The translations under genes were made by a program, and so were the position numbers. Below, piece after piece: positions 33,093 to 41,795 of a stretch of 64,000 nucleotides of DNA. The DNA lies in NCBI GenBank assembly GCA_964397555.1, contig CAYNJF010000005.1, forward strand, positions 20,002 through 84,001, read 5' to 3'. Source of the stretch: CAYNJF01 sp964397555 (GTDB lineage Bacteria > Pseudomonadota > Gammaproteobacteria > Berkiellales > Berkiellaceae). Under the pieces are notes generated by a model that was not told the origin of the DNA, searched no databases, and saw only the letters and a list, made by a program, of their open reading frames with translations. How positions within the stretch are numbered: position 1 is the stretch's first letter; every line of letters starts with the position of its first letter.

Positions 33093-34686
33093 AATTAGCC
33101 TCCGATGCTAAAGGCAGTTTGATTTGAAAACAACATCCACCATGTTCGGTTCCAAGCAATTGAATGTCTCCATGATGCATTTGGCAGATTTCACGAGTAA
33201 TGTAGAGACCTAAGCCTGAACCGTGACTCTCTGTGGTGTAAAAGGGCTCGAAAATATGATCACGATGTTGGGTTTCAATCCCCTGACCATAATCGATGAT
33301 ATGGATAACCACATGGTGAGACTCGATGTTCACTTCAATTTTTACTTTGGCCTCATGCACGTAACGAAGGGAATACCGTAATCCATTTTCACACAGGTTC
33401 ACCATGACTTGGCGAAGCTGAGAAGGATCAATAAAAATCAACAACTCTTCAGGGCTTACAAATTCAAGCTCTATCATCACATCCTGGATATTTGAAGGGC
33501 TGAACTCACAGACAAAGGTTTCTAGGTACTCTCTTAAGTTCAAGACAGTAGGGTTGATGGGCTCTTTTTTGGATAAAGAAAGCACATTCTTAATCACGGT
33601 ATTCATTCGACTCGAATTTTCTTGAATGATGGCCAGAAGTTGACCTTGTTGGGTACTTGAGTCCACACTTTCTTCAAGAATTTGCGCCGCGTGAGAGACT
33701 GCACTCAAAGGATTTCTTATTTCATGGGCAATGTTAGCGGCCAAATTACCCAGTAAGGCGAGTTTCATGTGTTGAGCTTGTTGAGCTTCTTTTCCAAGGT
33801 CATGCAAAAAAACCACCCAATGTTGATGATCACCCTCACCAAGCACTTCACCACTAATTTGGATCTTTGCTGCTCCTTTGACCAATTGGATGGGCTCGCT
33901 TTTGGTCATGGTGGTCAGCCATGCATCCAGGGCTTGGGAAAAACGTAAGGGTAGGTCATTGCAATGAGTGGGATGTTGGTCAAAAAGACCTAAAAGACGA
34001 AGCGCCGCTGAGTTGATGAGAGTGATGGAGCGCTCATGATCAATCACTAGAACGCCTTCTTGCATGTGGCTGACCACCTGGGTATTTAAACGAAGCGAGG
34101 TCTCAAGCTTTGTGCCTCGAATCAAGGCAAGCCTTTGCATACGAACCAATCGATGACGAAGCCATGTGCACACCATCACCGTAACAAAGATACAAAAACC
34201 TAATATGCCCGCTTGCATAAAGGCTGGCTCAACGACAGAAGAGCTAAAGTGGGAGTAAAGCTGCTCACCCAAAAGGCATGAAGTGGCAACCGCGGCTCCA
34301 CCATACGCATAAAGACTGGACGTGAGTAAGGTATGAGCGGCGACGACCACCACGAGGAGCAAACCAAGGCCTGTGATGATCCCCCCACTGAAATGCGTTA
34401 ATAAGACTACGCAAAAAATATCAAAAAAGATCGGAACATTGGCTTGGAGGAAATAATCAGGCCTTTTTGAGATTGCACCGATCAGACTCAACACGCTCAA
34501 GCCAATGTAGCATTCTACGGTAATAAGAAAGAAGACCGGTTGGATAAACCCTAAAGACGTTGTGCCTGGACCCAATTGCATGAGCAAAAAGAGCGTAACC
34601 CCCAAACAAAAGCGGAACAGGCCTACAATTTGAAGCGCTTGCCAATTGTCGGGCAGCTCATCCGTATGCTTCATGGCGTCATCCAT
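33079..34686 (-). CDS. pilS: Sensor histidine kinase PilS
   Basis: A 535-residue kinase. About six membrane helices (residues 20-190) are followed by a PAS-like segment, a HisKA domain with NIAHEIRNPLSAVSHAAQIL, and an ATPase domain with NLCENGLRYSL (N box), DYGQGIE and GSGLGLYITREI (G boxes). This domain order is PilS of Pseudomonas. PilS phosphorylates or dephosphorylates PilR in response to pilin levels. AAGGAG lies ten bases before ATG 34686. It stands upstream of pilR with 14 bases of overlap. Confidence 0.92.
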   Translation of the reverse strand: MDDAMKHTDELPDNWQALQIVGLFRFCLGVTLFLLMQLGPGTTSLGFIQPVFFLITVECYIGLSVLSLIGAISKRPDYFLQANVPIFFDIFCVVLLTHFSGGIITGLGLLLVVVVAAHTLLTSSLYAYGGAAVATSCLLGEQLYSHFSSSVVEPAFMQAGILGFCIFVTVMVCTWLRHRLVRMQRLALIRGTKLETSLRLNTQVVSHMQEGVLVIDHERSITLINSAALRLLGLFDQHPTHCNDLPLRFSQALDAWLTTMTKSEPIQLVKGAAKIQISGEVLGEGDHQHWVVFLHDLGKEAQQAQHMKLALLGNLAANIAHEIRNPLSAVSHAAQILEESVDSSTQQGQLLAIIQENSSRMNTVIKNVLSLSKKEPINPTVLNLREYLETFVCEFSPSNIQDVMIELEFVSPEELLIFIDPSQLRQVMVNLCENGLRYSLRYVHEAKVKIEVNIESHHVVIHIIDYGQGIETQHRDHIFEPFYTTESHGSGLGLYITREICQMHHGDIQLLGTEHGGCCFQIKLPLASEANYERA

Positions 34687-34707
34687 GCGCCAATATCTCC
34701 TTATGGT

Positions 34708-34971
34708 TTAATGGTCTTTACAACAGTATCCATGCTTTGCATTTGAAACGGCCTGTTCTCGCTGAATGTACACACCACACTTATGGCATGGGACCAACGC
34801 CAAGCCATCTTCAGGGGTAGAAACAGGAGCTTGTTGCATGGTTTGTTGAGCCATCATGCTTTCACCCAACTTTTTTAACTTACGCATCAGCGCCCATCGA
34901 ATCAAACGACCAATCACCCAAGCGACTCCTACGAAAATCATTATTATAAGTATTGCACGGATTAAGAGCAT
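34708..34971 (-). CDS. PP0621-family small membrane protein
   Basis: An 87-residue protein with one N-terminal membrane helix (LLIRAILIIMIFVGVAWVIG) and a C-terminal zinc-ribbon-like part, PCHKCGVYIQ and GYCCKDH. This architecture is that of the PP0621 group of unknown function, commonly found upstream of pilS in gammaproteobacteria. ATG 34971 is chosen because AGGAGG lies ten bases upstream; it overlaps the end of the SDR gene by ten bases. Confidence 0.8.
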   Translation of the reverse strand: MLLIRAILIIMIFVGVAWVIGRLIRWALMRKLKKLGESMMAQQTMQQAPVSTPEDGLALVPCHKCGVYIQREQAVSNAKHGYCCKDH

Positions 34972-35843
34972 TGCGATTTTACCTCCTGGTAGGCCTCGAG
35001 TTCTGACTTCATGACTCGTCGCATGATCCAATCCAAGCCCCGAGAAGGCAAAAGGCGACGCAACAAACCAAATAAATAAGTTGGCATTGTAACATAATAT
35101 CTTGGTTTTGGACGAGCGCTCTTCATGATTTTAAGCACTTTGTCGGTCACAGCCTCAGGCCCTAAGGTAAAAGGATCACGACCATCGGAGGTTGAGCTCA
35201 GTCTTGCCTCAATGGTTTGATAAGTGTGTTTCCACGGACTTTGTCCGATGTCTATGTTGGCTTTGAACTTTAGGTAGGCATTTTCTCGAAATTTTGAGGT
35301 GATGGGGCCTGGCTCAATCAGACTGACATGAATATTGGCGGTACCAAGCTCTAGACGAAGCGTATCGGCCATGCCCTCAAGGGCGTATTTAGAGGCATTA
35401 TAAGCGCCTCTAAATGCCATCGAGACGATGCCGAGCACGGAGCTGTTGATGATGATTTTGCCATGGCCTTGGCGACGCATTTGAGCTATGACTAAATTAG
35501 TAAGCTCCACAGTACCAAAGACATTGGTTTCAAATTGATCTCGAAGTGCCTGTCGTGAGATGTCTTCAATGGCCCCAGGCTGGCCATACCCGGCATTATT
35601 AAAAAGTACGTCAATGGATGAATATTCAGCCAAAATTGCCTTTAAAGCGGTTTTTATGGAGTCAGGGCAGGTCAAATCCAGTTCAAAAGAATCAAGTCCT
35701 TGAGCTTTCAAGTCGGCCACGTCTTTAGGGTTGCGGGCCGTAGCAATGACCCGGTGGCCAAGGGCGTGCAGCTTTTGGGCACACGAGCGCCCGATTCCAC
35801 TGGAGCAACCTGTGATGAGGATGGTTTGCTGTTGGTTTGCCAT
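34962..35843 (-). CDS. Short-chain dehydrogenase/reductase
   Basis: A 293-residue SDR. The NAD(P)-binding motif is LITGCSSGIGRSCA (TGxxxGIG), followed by LFNNAGYGQPG (NNAG), and the active-site YNASKYALEG (YxxxK) with Ser upstream in INSSVLGIVS. The C-terminal 60 residues (YVTMPTYLFGLLRRLLPSRG) are hydrophobic and resemble oxidoreductases of the YbbO or DltE type, which act on lipids or sterols. The substrate is unknown. The second ATG (35843) is five bases after AAGGAG and is preferred to 35846. Confidence 0.88.
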   Translation of the reverse strand: MANQQQTILITGCSSGIGRSCAQKLHALGHRVIATARNPKDVADLKAQGLDSFELDLTCPDSIKTALKAILAEYSSIDVLFNNAGYGQPGAIEDISRQALRDQFETNVFGTVELTNLVIAQMRRQGHGKIIINSSVLGIVSMAFRGAYNASKYALEGMADTLRLELGTANIHVSLIEPGPITSKFRENAYLKFKANIDIGQSPWKHTYQTIEARLSSTSDGRDPFTLGPEAVTDKVLKIMKSARPKPRYYVTMPTYLFGLLRRLLPSRGLDWIMRRVMKSELEAYQEVKSQCS

Positions 35844-35931
35844 CATCTCTCCTTGCAAGATTTTGCCATGCGTTATGCTACAATGTTCAGCGAACAAATT
35901 AGAGCCTTATTTTGACCATTTATCGATCTTT

Positions 35932-35971
35932 GCGCGGATCCGCGCGATTCAAGACCATTTTTAGGTATAAT
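35932..35971 (+). promoter_or_regulatory. Perfect palindrome and -10 box upstream of fmdB-aspS
   Basis: GCGCGGATCCGCGC (35932-35945) is a perfect 14-base palindrome. A consensus TATAAT follows at 35966-35971, about 50 bases before fmdB, without a good -35 hexamer. The palindrome lies where upstream regulators bind. Confidence 0.45.
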
Positions 35972-36019
35972 GCTCGCATTATTGTCGATTATTTAGTTTG
36001 ATTTCTTACGGGGTTAATT

Positions 36020-36244
36020 ATGCCAATTTACGATTTTCGTTGCAGTGAGTGTGGGCATGAAACGGAATTGTTAGTAAAAAGCTCACAAGATGCACCACCG
36101 GTTTGTCCTCATTGTCAAAAGGACGCCTTGGTTCGTCAGGTTGGGGCCGCAGGCTTTCGCCTAGCCGGCTCAGGTTGGTATGAAACCGATGAAAAGCCCA
36201 AAGGGTCTCAAAGGAATATTGCTCAGTCCGAGACCAGCAGCTAA
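36020..36244 (+). CDS. FmdB-family zinc-ribbon regulatory protein
   Basis: A 74-residue protein. The CxxC-x20-CxxC zinc ribbon is visible in MPIYDFRCSECGHETELL and PPVCPHCQKDAL, followed by the C-terminal RLAGSGWYETD, which is typical of FmdB/YfcD-like proteins. The family name comes from the fmd operon regulator, but for most bacterial members the role is unproven. It lies 34 bases upstream of aspS, an arrangement conserved across gammaproteobacteria and often called FmdB-AspS. Confidence 0.9.
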   Translation: MPIYDFRCSECGHETELLVKSSQDAPPVCPHCQKDALVRQVGAAGFRLAGSGWYETDEKPKGSQRNIAQSETSS

Positions 36245-36278
36245 CCCAATTATCATAGTTTGAATTATAGGATGCATC

Positions 36279-38078
36279 ATGCGCACCCATTATTGCGGAA
36301 CCGTCACCGATACTGACATTGACTCTCAAGTTCTTTTACACGGCTGGGTTCACCGTCGCAGAGATCACGGTGGGGTTATTTTTGTGGATCTTCGAGACCG
36401 AACTGGTTTAGTTCAAGTGGTCTTCCACCCAGAGAACAAAGAGGTCTTTGCTCTTGCTGAGAGCTTGCGCTCGGAATACGTCATCGAAGTCAAAGGCCAA
36501 GTGCGCCCAAGACCTGAAGGAACCGTCAATCCAGACATGAACACTGGCATGATCGAAGTCGAGACCTTGGAGCTTGTTTTATTAAACCGCTCTGAGCCAC
36601 CGCCGGTGCTTGTGGATGCTCACGATGTAAAAGAATCTGAAGAGGTAAGGCTGCAATACCGCTATTTAGATCTTCGTCGCCCTGACATGCAAAATCACTT
36701 TATTGTGCGCTCCAAAGTCACCAAATACATGCGTGACTACATGGAAAAAGAGGGCTTTTTAGACATCGAGACTCCGATGTTAACCAAGGCAACGCCAGAG
36801 GGCGCCAGAGACTACATTGTCCCTTCTAGAACGCACCAAGGATCTTTTTTCGCACTGCCTCAGTCCCCTCAATTATTTAAGCAGTTGCTGATGATGTCGG
36901 GAATGGACCGTTATTATCAGATCGTGCGTTGCTTTAGAGATGAAGATTTAAGAGCCGATCGCCAACCTGAGTTTACTCAGCTTGATATCGAAGCCTCCTT
37001 CATGAATGAGCAAGAGATTCTAGACGTCTGCGAGACGATGATCATCGGCTTGTTTAAAGAAGTGCTTGATGTTGAGTTGCCTTCGCCGTTCCCTCGCATG
37101 CCATACGCTCAGGCGATGGCCAAATATGGATCAGATAAGCCCGATCTTAGAAACCCACTTGAACTTATCGACATCGCTGAGTTGGTCAAAGGCGTTGACT
37201 TTAAAGTCTTCAAAGAGCCAGCCAACAGTCAAAATGGTCGGGTTGCCGCATTAAGATTACCCAACGGTGCCAAGCTTCTCTCTCGAAAAGAAATTGATGA
37301 TTTAGCGAACTTTGTTGGCATTTATGGCGCTAAAGGCTTGGCCTATATCAAGGTCAATGATTTAAGCAAAGGCGTCGAGGGGCTTCAATCGCCCATCTTA
37401 AAATTCCTAGGCGAAGAAGTTGCCTTGAACATTGTCTCAGCCGTCCAAGCTCAAGACAATGATTTGATTTTCTTTGGTGCCGACAAGGCTAAAGTAGTGA
37501 ATGAAGCCATGGGGGCGCTTCGTGACAAATTAGGTCGCGATTGCGATTTGCTCACCAGTCAGTGGCAGCCCTTATGGGTTGTCGATTGGCCGACGTTTGA
37601 ACACAACGAAGACGCTGGTCGATGGGATCCTATGCATCATCCATTCACTGCTCCTGTGAATCCACAAGTGCAAGCGATGCAAGAAAACCCGGGCGAGTCA
37701 TTATCCAAAGCGTATGACATGGTGCTCAATGGCTGTGAAGTCGGTGGTGGTTCCATTCGTATCCATGATTATAAGATGCAACAGGCTGTCTTTGATGTGC
37801 TCAATATTTCTGAGCAAGAAGCTGAGCAGAAGTTTGGCTTTTTCGTCAATGCCATGAAATACGGCTGCCCCCCTCACGGTGGGATTGCCTTTGGATTAGA
37901 TAGGCTTGTGATGTTGATGTGTGGGGCAACCTCGATTCGTGATGTCATTGCTTTCCCGAAAACGCAAACAGCGGCTTGTCCTTTGACAGGGGCCCCTTCG
38001 ATGGTGCCTTTTGAGCAGCTTCGTGAAGTGGGCATCAAAGTCAAACACAAAGAAAAGGAGCAATCCGATCTCGTATAA
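36279..38078 (+). CDS. aspS: Aspartyl-tRNA synthetase
   Basis: A 599-residue class II synthetase of the bacterial type. An OB-fold anticodon-binding domain (LLHGWVHRRRDHGGVIFVDL) is followed by motif 2 as CFRDEDLRADRQPEFTQLD, the bacterial GAD insertion domain (residues 290-420), and motif 3 as GGIAFGLDRLVML. It charges tRNA-Asp. Whether it also charges tRNA-Asn cannot be judged here. The length is normal (E. coli 590). Its 3' end overlaps the nudB reading frame. Confidence 0.97.
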   Translation: MRTHYCGTVTDTDIDSQVLLHGWVHRRRDHGGVIFVDLRDRTGLVQVVFHPENKEVFALAESLRSEYVIEVKGQVRPRPEGTVNPDMNTGMIEVETLELVLLNRSEPPPVLVDAHDVKESEEVRLQYRYLDLRRPDMQNHFIVRSKVTKYMRDYMEKEGFLDIETPMLTKATPEGARDYIVPSRTHQGSFFALPQSPQLFKQLLMMSGMDRYYQIVRCFRDEDLRADRQPEFTQLDIEASFMNEQEILDVCETMIIGLFKEVLDVELPSPFPRMPYAQAMAKYGSDKPDLRNPLELIDIAELVKGVDFKVFKEPANSQNGRVAALRLPNGAKLLSRKEIDDLANFVGIYGAKGLAYIKVNDLSKGVEGLQSPILKFLGEEVALNIVSAVQAQDNDLIFFGADKAKVVNEAMGALRDKLGRDCDLLTSQWQPLWVVDWPTFEHNEDAGRWDPMHHPFTAPVNPQVQAMQENPGESLSKAYDMVLNGCEVGGGSIRIHDYKMQQAVFDVLNISEQEAEQKFGFFVNAMKYGCPPHGGIAFGLDRLVMLMCGATSIRDVIAFPKTQTAACPLTGAPSMVPFEQLREVGIKVKHKEKEQSDLV

Positions 38079-38493
38079 GCGAGCTGAGTCGGTCCTTGTG
38101 ATTATTTTCTCTCAGGGCAAGGTGCTTTGCCTTGAGCGGGCCGACGAAAAAGGATTTTGGCAATCGGTCACCGGCTCTGTTGAAGCAGGGGAGCAGCCGC
38201 AGGCCTGTGCAAAACGCGAGTTGTGGGAAGAGACCGGGCTTGATGAAGGCATGTTAAGAGATTGTGAGACCTCTTGGTGGTTTGACATTTATCCTAATCG
38301 CTTGCATCGCTACGAACCCGGAACCACGCAAAATTTAGAGCATGTCTTCACGTTTGAATGTCCTCGTGAAACCGATGTGCGATTATCGAACGAACATACA
38401 AGCGCTCAATGGCTATCTGTGGAAAAGGCCATTGAGCTTGTTCGCTCGCCTACCAACAAAAAAGCAATACAACTTTTTATCAATAGGAGTTAA
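38023..38493 (+). CDS. nudB: Dihydroneopterin triphosphate pyrophosphatase (Nudix)
   Basis: A Nudix hydrolase of about 141-157 residues. The Nudix box is GSVEAGEQPQACAKRELWEE followed by TGLDEG. The flanking YKRAESVLVII, FWQSVTGSVE and HRYEPGTTQNLEHVF match NudB, which removes pyrophosphate from dihydroneopterin triphosphate in folate synthesis. It sits between aspS and yebC as in E. coli. The start is uncertain: homology begins at YKRAE, near 38074. AAGGAG (38055-38060) lies seven bases before an ATC codon at 38068; the nearest standard starts are GTG 38023 and TTG 38011, inside aspS with no ribosome site. Confidence 0.88.
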   Translation: MKWASKSNTKKRSNPISYKRAESVLVIIFSQGKVLCLERADEKGFWQSVTGSVEAGEQPQACAKRELWEETGLDEGMLRDCETSWWFDIYPNRLHRYEPGTTQNLEHVFTFECPRETDVRLSNEHTSAQWLSVEKAIELVRSPTNKKAIQLFINRS

Positions 38494-38497
38494 GGGT

Positions 38498-39223
38498 ATG
38501 GCAGGTCATAGTAAATGGGCCAATATCAAACATAAGAAAAAAGCCCAAGACGCGAAACGGGGTAAAATTTTTACCAAACTCATCCGTGAAATTACCGTCG
38601 CTGCTCGCATGGGTGGTGGTGATGCTGCTTCCAACCCAAGACTTCGTATTGCTGTGGATAAAGCCCTTGGGGCAAACATGACACGCGACACGATTGATCG
38701 CGCCATCAAACGAGGTGCCGGTGATGGTGAGGCGGATAACCTTGAAGACATGCGCTATGAGGGTTATGGAACCGCAGGCGTTGCGGTCATGGTCGACTGT
38801 TTGTCCGATAACCGTAATCGAACCGTCTCGGAAGTGCGCCATGCGTTTTCAAAGCACGGTGGGAACCTTGGAACGGATGGTTCCGTCGCGTACTTGTTCA
38901 CCAAAAAAGGTCAAATCCTATTTGCGCCCGGTTGCGACGAAGAGCAGTTGATGGACGTTGCCATTGATGCAGGGGCTGAAGACGTCATCAAACATGATGA
39001 CAGCTCGTTTGAGGTCATTACCTCGGATGAGGAGTTCAGCAACGTCTTGCAAGCCTTGTCGGATAAAAACCTTGAGCCAGATAACGCCGAAGTGACCATG
39101 GTTGCGAGCACTGAAGTTGAGCTTAATGATGAGACCGCTGAGTCCATGATGAAGCTTATTGATGCGCTTGAAGATCTTGACGATGTTCAAGAAGTTTACA
39201 CCAACGCAATTTTTCCGGAATAA
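38498..39223 (+). CDS. yebC: YebC-family translation/transcription regulator
   Basis: A 241-residue protein beginning with the near-invariant MAGHSKWANIKHKKKAQDAK and containing MTRDTIDRAIKRGAG and YEGYGTAGVAVMVD, the family blocks. YebC-type proteins have been described as DNA-binding regulators and, in recent work, as ribosome factors that help synthesis of proline-rich stretches. ATG 38498 with AAGGG is the correct start; longer in-frame readings extend into nudB. It is followed by ruvC after three bases. Confidence 0.96.
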   Translation: MAGHSKWANIKHKKKAQDAKRGKIFTKLIREITVAARMGGGDAASNPRLRIAVDKALGANMTRDTIDRAIKRGAGDGEADNLEDMRYEGYGTAGVAVMVDCLSDNRNRTVSEVRHAFSKHGGNLGTDGSVAYLFTKKGQILFAPGCDEEQLMDVAIDAGAEDVIKHDDSSFEVITSDEEFSNVLQALSDKNLEPDNAEVTMVASTEVELNDETAESMMKLIDALEDLDDVQEVYTNAIFPE

Positions 39224-39226
39224 ATC

Positions 39227-39808
39227 ATGACAGCAAGGAAGCGCATACTAGGGATTGACCCCGGATCACGGGTTTGTGGTTATGGTCTGATTGAATCTTC
39301 GGACAAGCAATGGAGCATGGTCACGTGCGGGACATGGACGCTCAAAGCCGATACGGTGATTGAGCGCCTTTATCAGCTTCAAAATCACGTGCATGATTGT
39401 TTGGTGGAGCACAAACCCGATCACTTAGCAATTGAAGATGTATTCGTGCACAAAAACGCGGACTCAGCGTTGAAGCTTGGGCAAGCCAGAGGGGTCGTCC
39501 TGTCTGAGATCATTCGCATGCGCATCCCTATTTTTACGTACGCTCCCAGGCAGGTCAAACAAGCGATTGTGGGCAAAGGCGCTGCGAGCAAAGAGCAGGT
39601 GCAAACCATGGTCAAGTTGCTTTTAAAGACCGAGGTTGAATTAGCCCTTGATGCCTCAGATGCTTTGGCGATAGCATTAACGCATGGGAATATTGAAAGT
39701 GGCTTAGCAAAAGCCATGAACACAACCGCTTTTTCGCGCTCGCGAAAGGGCAAACGATCAAAAGAGTGGCAAAATCATGATTGGAAGAATAAGCGGGATT
39801 CTGGTTGA
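39227..39808 (+). CDS. ruvC: Holliday junction resolvase RuvC
   Basis: A 193-residue endonuclease. Acidic active-site residues are in ILGIDPGSRVCGYGLI (Asp near 11), HLAIEDVFVHKN (Glu) and LALDASDALAIALTH (two Asp). It resolves four-way junctions together with RuvAB. About 15-20 residues at the C terminus (SRKGKRSKEWQNHDW) are basic and beyond the family core. Its end overlaps ruvA by 32 bases. It is cotranscribed with yebC and ruvAB. Confidence 0.96.
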   Translation: MTARKRILGIDPGSRVCGYGLIESSDKQWSMVTCGTWTLKADTVIERLYQLQNHVHDCLVEHKPDHLAIEDVFVHKNADSALKLGQARGVVLSEIIRMRIPIFTYAPRQVKQAIVGKGAASKEQVQTMVKLLLKTEVELALDASDALAIALTHGNIESGLAKAMNTTAFSRSRKGKRSKEWQNHDWKNKRDSG

Positions 39809-40367
39809 AAAAAAACCTCCCAGCCTTTTAGTAGACGTGCAAGGCATTGGCTACGAGGTCCTAGCCCCAATGACCACCTTCTCTCAACTGGCCGCTCTAA
39901 ATGAGCCAATCACCTTGCATACGCATCTGGTTGTAAGAGAAGATGCGCACCTGTTGTATGGCTTTGCCCATCAAAATGATCGCAAGCTTTTTCAACAGCT
40001 GATTAAGATAAATGGGGTCGGTCCAAAACTTGCTTTGGGGATCTTATCTGTGATGGAGCCCGCTCAATTTGCGCATGTGGTTGAACAAGAAGAAGTGGCG
40101 GCCTTAGTCAAAATCCCCGGCGTGGGTAAAAAAACGGCAGAGCGGCTTGTGATTGAGCTTAAAGATAAAATGAGCGAGTGGACCCACAGTGTTGATAGCA
40201 TGACTCAGGTCGAGTTGGTGGCCAATCCAGACATTAAGCAAGAAGCGGCCGTAGCTCTTGAAGCTTTAGGCTATAAGCCTAAAGAGGCCCAAAAACTCAT
40301 CGATAAAAATTACGATGGATCACTTAGTCTTGAGCAACTGATCCGCACGGCTTTACAAGGAGCATAA
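39777..40367 (+). CDS. ruvA: Holliday junction branch migration protein RuvA
   Basis: A 196-residue protein. An N-terminal OB fold begins MIGRISGILVEKKPPSLLVD; two helix-hairpin-helix motifs are INGVGPKLALGIL and IPGVGKKTAERLVIELK; the C-terminal domain III (ALEALGYKPKEAQKLI) binds RuvB. RuvA tetramers hold the junction. The start lies inside ruvC and its stop is one base before ruvB. Confidence 0.97.
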   Translation: MIGRISGILVEKKPPSLLVDVQGIGYEVLAPMTTFSQLAALNEPITLHTHLVVREDAHLLYGFAHQNDRKLFQQLIKINGVGPKLALGILSVMEPAQFAHVVEQEEVAALVKIPGVGKKTAERLVIELKDKMSEWTHSVDSMTQVELVANPDIKQEAAVALEALGYKPKEAQKLIDKNYDGSLSLEQLIRTALQGA

Positions 40368-40368
40368 T

Positions 40369-41379
40369 ATGGAAGAGCCAGTTCGCGCTGTCTCTGGGGA
40401 ACTTGATGCGAATGAGCACCAAGCCGATAAGGCCATGCGTCCAAAAATGTTGGATGATTACGTAGGCCAACCCAAGATCGTCTCCCAGTTAGAAATTTTC
40501 ATTGAAGCGGCAAAAGGTCGACACGAGCCTGTGGATCATATGTTGGTGTTTGGTCCCCCTGGGCTTGGTAAAACCACGCTGGCTCACATCATTGCCAATG
40601 AAATGGGAGTCGGGTTTAAGCAAACTTCAGGACCTGTGCTCGACCGAGCCGGGGATGTGGCTGCTCTTTTGACCCAGCTTGAGCCCAAAGACGTTTTATT
40701 CATTGATGAAATTCATCGCCTGTCCCCCATGGTTGAAGAAGTACTATATCCGGCTATGGAAGACAATCGTATTGACATCATGATTGGTGAAGGACCTGCG
40801 GCCCGTTCTATCCAGTTGGACTTACCTCCGTTTACTCTGATTGGGGCGACCACAAGAGCGGGCATGTTGACCTCACCTTTGCGTGATCGCTTTGGGATTG
40901 TCTCCCGTCTTGATTTTTATTCAGTCAAGGACTTGGTCTCCATTGTGGCGCGTTCGGCATCGATTTTAGACATTGAGCTTCAACCCGATGGAGCCCTAGA
41001 AATAGCCAGACGCTCTCGGGGTACCCCTAGGATTGCGAATCGCTTATTGCGCCGGGTACGTGATTTCGCTCAGGTCAAAGGCGATGGGGTGATCACAAAA
41101 GCCTTAGCGGATGGGGCACTTAATCTCTTGGAAGTCGATCCCCTAGGATTTGATTTACTCGATCGTAAGCTTTTGTTGTGCGCGATTGAGAAGTTCGCCG
41201 GTGGCCCCGTGGGTCTTGATACCTTGGCCGCGGCCATTGGTGAGACCAAAGACACCATTGAAGATGTGATTGAGCCATTTTTAATCCAACAAGGCTATCT
41301 GACTCGCACACCTCGTGGGCGTGTGGTCACTCAAGCCGCTTTTGATCATTTTGGGTTGCAAAAAACGGACAAAGCATGA
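40369..41379 (+). CDS. ruvB: Holliday junction branch migration ATPase RuvB
   Basis: A 336-residue AAA+ motor. It shows RPKMLDDYVGQPKI at the N terminus, Walker A GPPGLGKTTLAH, Walker B LFIDEIHRLSP, sensor 1 GATTRAGMLTSPLRDRFG with the arginine finger, and the winged-helix end YLTRTPRGRVVT. It drives branch migration on RuvA-bound junctions. AAGGAG precedes the ATG by about eight bases. Its stop overlaps ybgC by four (ATGA). Confidence 0.98.
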   Translation: MEEPVRAVSGELDANEHQADKAMRPKMLDDYVGQPKIVSQLEIFIEAAKGRHEPVDHMLVFGPPGLGKTTLAHIIANEMGVGFKQTSGPVLDRAGDVAALLTQLEPKDVLFIDEIHRLSPMVEEVLYPAMEDNRIDIMIGEGPAARSIQLDLPPFTLIGATTRAGMLTSPLRDRFGIVSRLDFYSVKDLVSIVARSASILDIELQPDGALEIARRSRGTPRIANRLLRRVRDFAQVKGDGVITKALADGALNLLEVDPLGFDLLDRKLLLCAIEKFAGGPVGLDTLAAAIGETKDTIEDVIEPFLIQQGYLTRTPRGRVVTQAAFDHFGLQKTDKA

Positions 41380-41795
41380 GCTTTCATAACGAGATTTCAG
41401 TCTATTTTGAAGATTGTGATCAAACTGGAGTGGTCTACCACGCGAATTACGTGAAATTCCTGGAGCGAGCCCGCACGGACTTCTTTCTAAGTAAAGGGGT
41501 GAGCTTACTCAAACTCCAAGAAGAGGGCACGCAGTTTGTTATTGCCGATCTGTCTTTAAAGTTTTTAAAGCCAGCGCGGCTTCATGATCGGTTGATGGTT
41601 TTCTCTGAGTTAGTTAGTATCAAAGGTGCTAAGCTCACGTTTGATCAAAAAATCATCTTAAAGCATGATATGAGTGAAGAACTATGTCGTGCTAAAGTAT
41701 TGGTAGGTTGCGTAGGCCCTACCTTAAAGCCTACCCGAGTACCGCAACAGCTGAGAAAGGAGCTTGAAAGTGAACGCGGATTTAACGGTCATTGA
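41376..41795 (+). CDS. ybgC: Tol-Pal-associated acyl-CoA thioesterase YbgC
   Basis: A 139-residue hotdog thioesterase. The active-site helix is VYFEDCDQTGVVYHANYVKF, where the first Asp of the YxxxD-x-x-GVVYHANY block is catalytic, and KFLERARTDFF follows. It hydrolyses short acyl-CoA esters and is encoded with the Tol-Pal genes in most gammaproteobacteria. It overlaps ruvB by four bases and tolQ by 26, so the Tol-Pal genes may share transcripts with ruvAB. Confidence 0.93.
   Translation: MSFHNEISVYFEDCDQTGVVYHANYVKFLERARTDFFLSKGVSLLKLQEEGTQFVIADLSLKFLKPARLHDRLMVFSELVSIKGAKLTFDQKIILKHDMSEELCRAKVLVGCVGPTLKPTRVPQQLRKELESERGFNGH

Noticed and set aside
38342..38497. A 52-residue N-terminal extension of yebC
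   Set aside because: It would lie inside nudB. The invariant MAGHSKW start with a ribosome site is at 38498.
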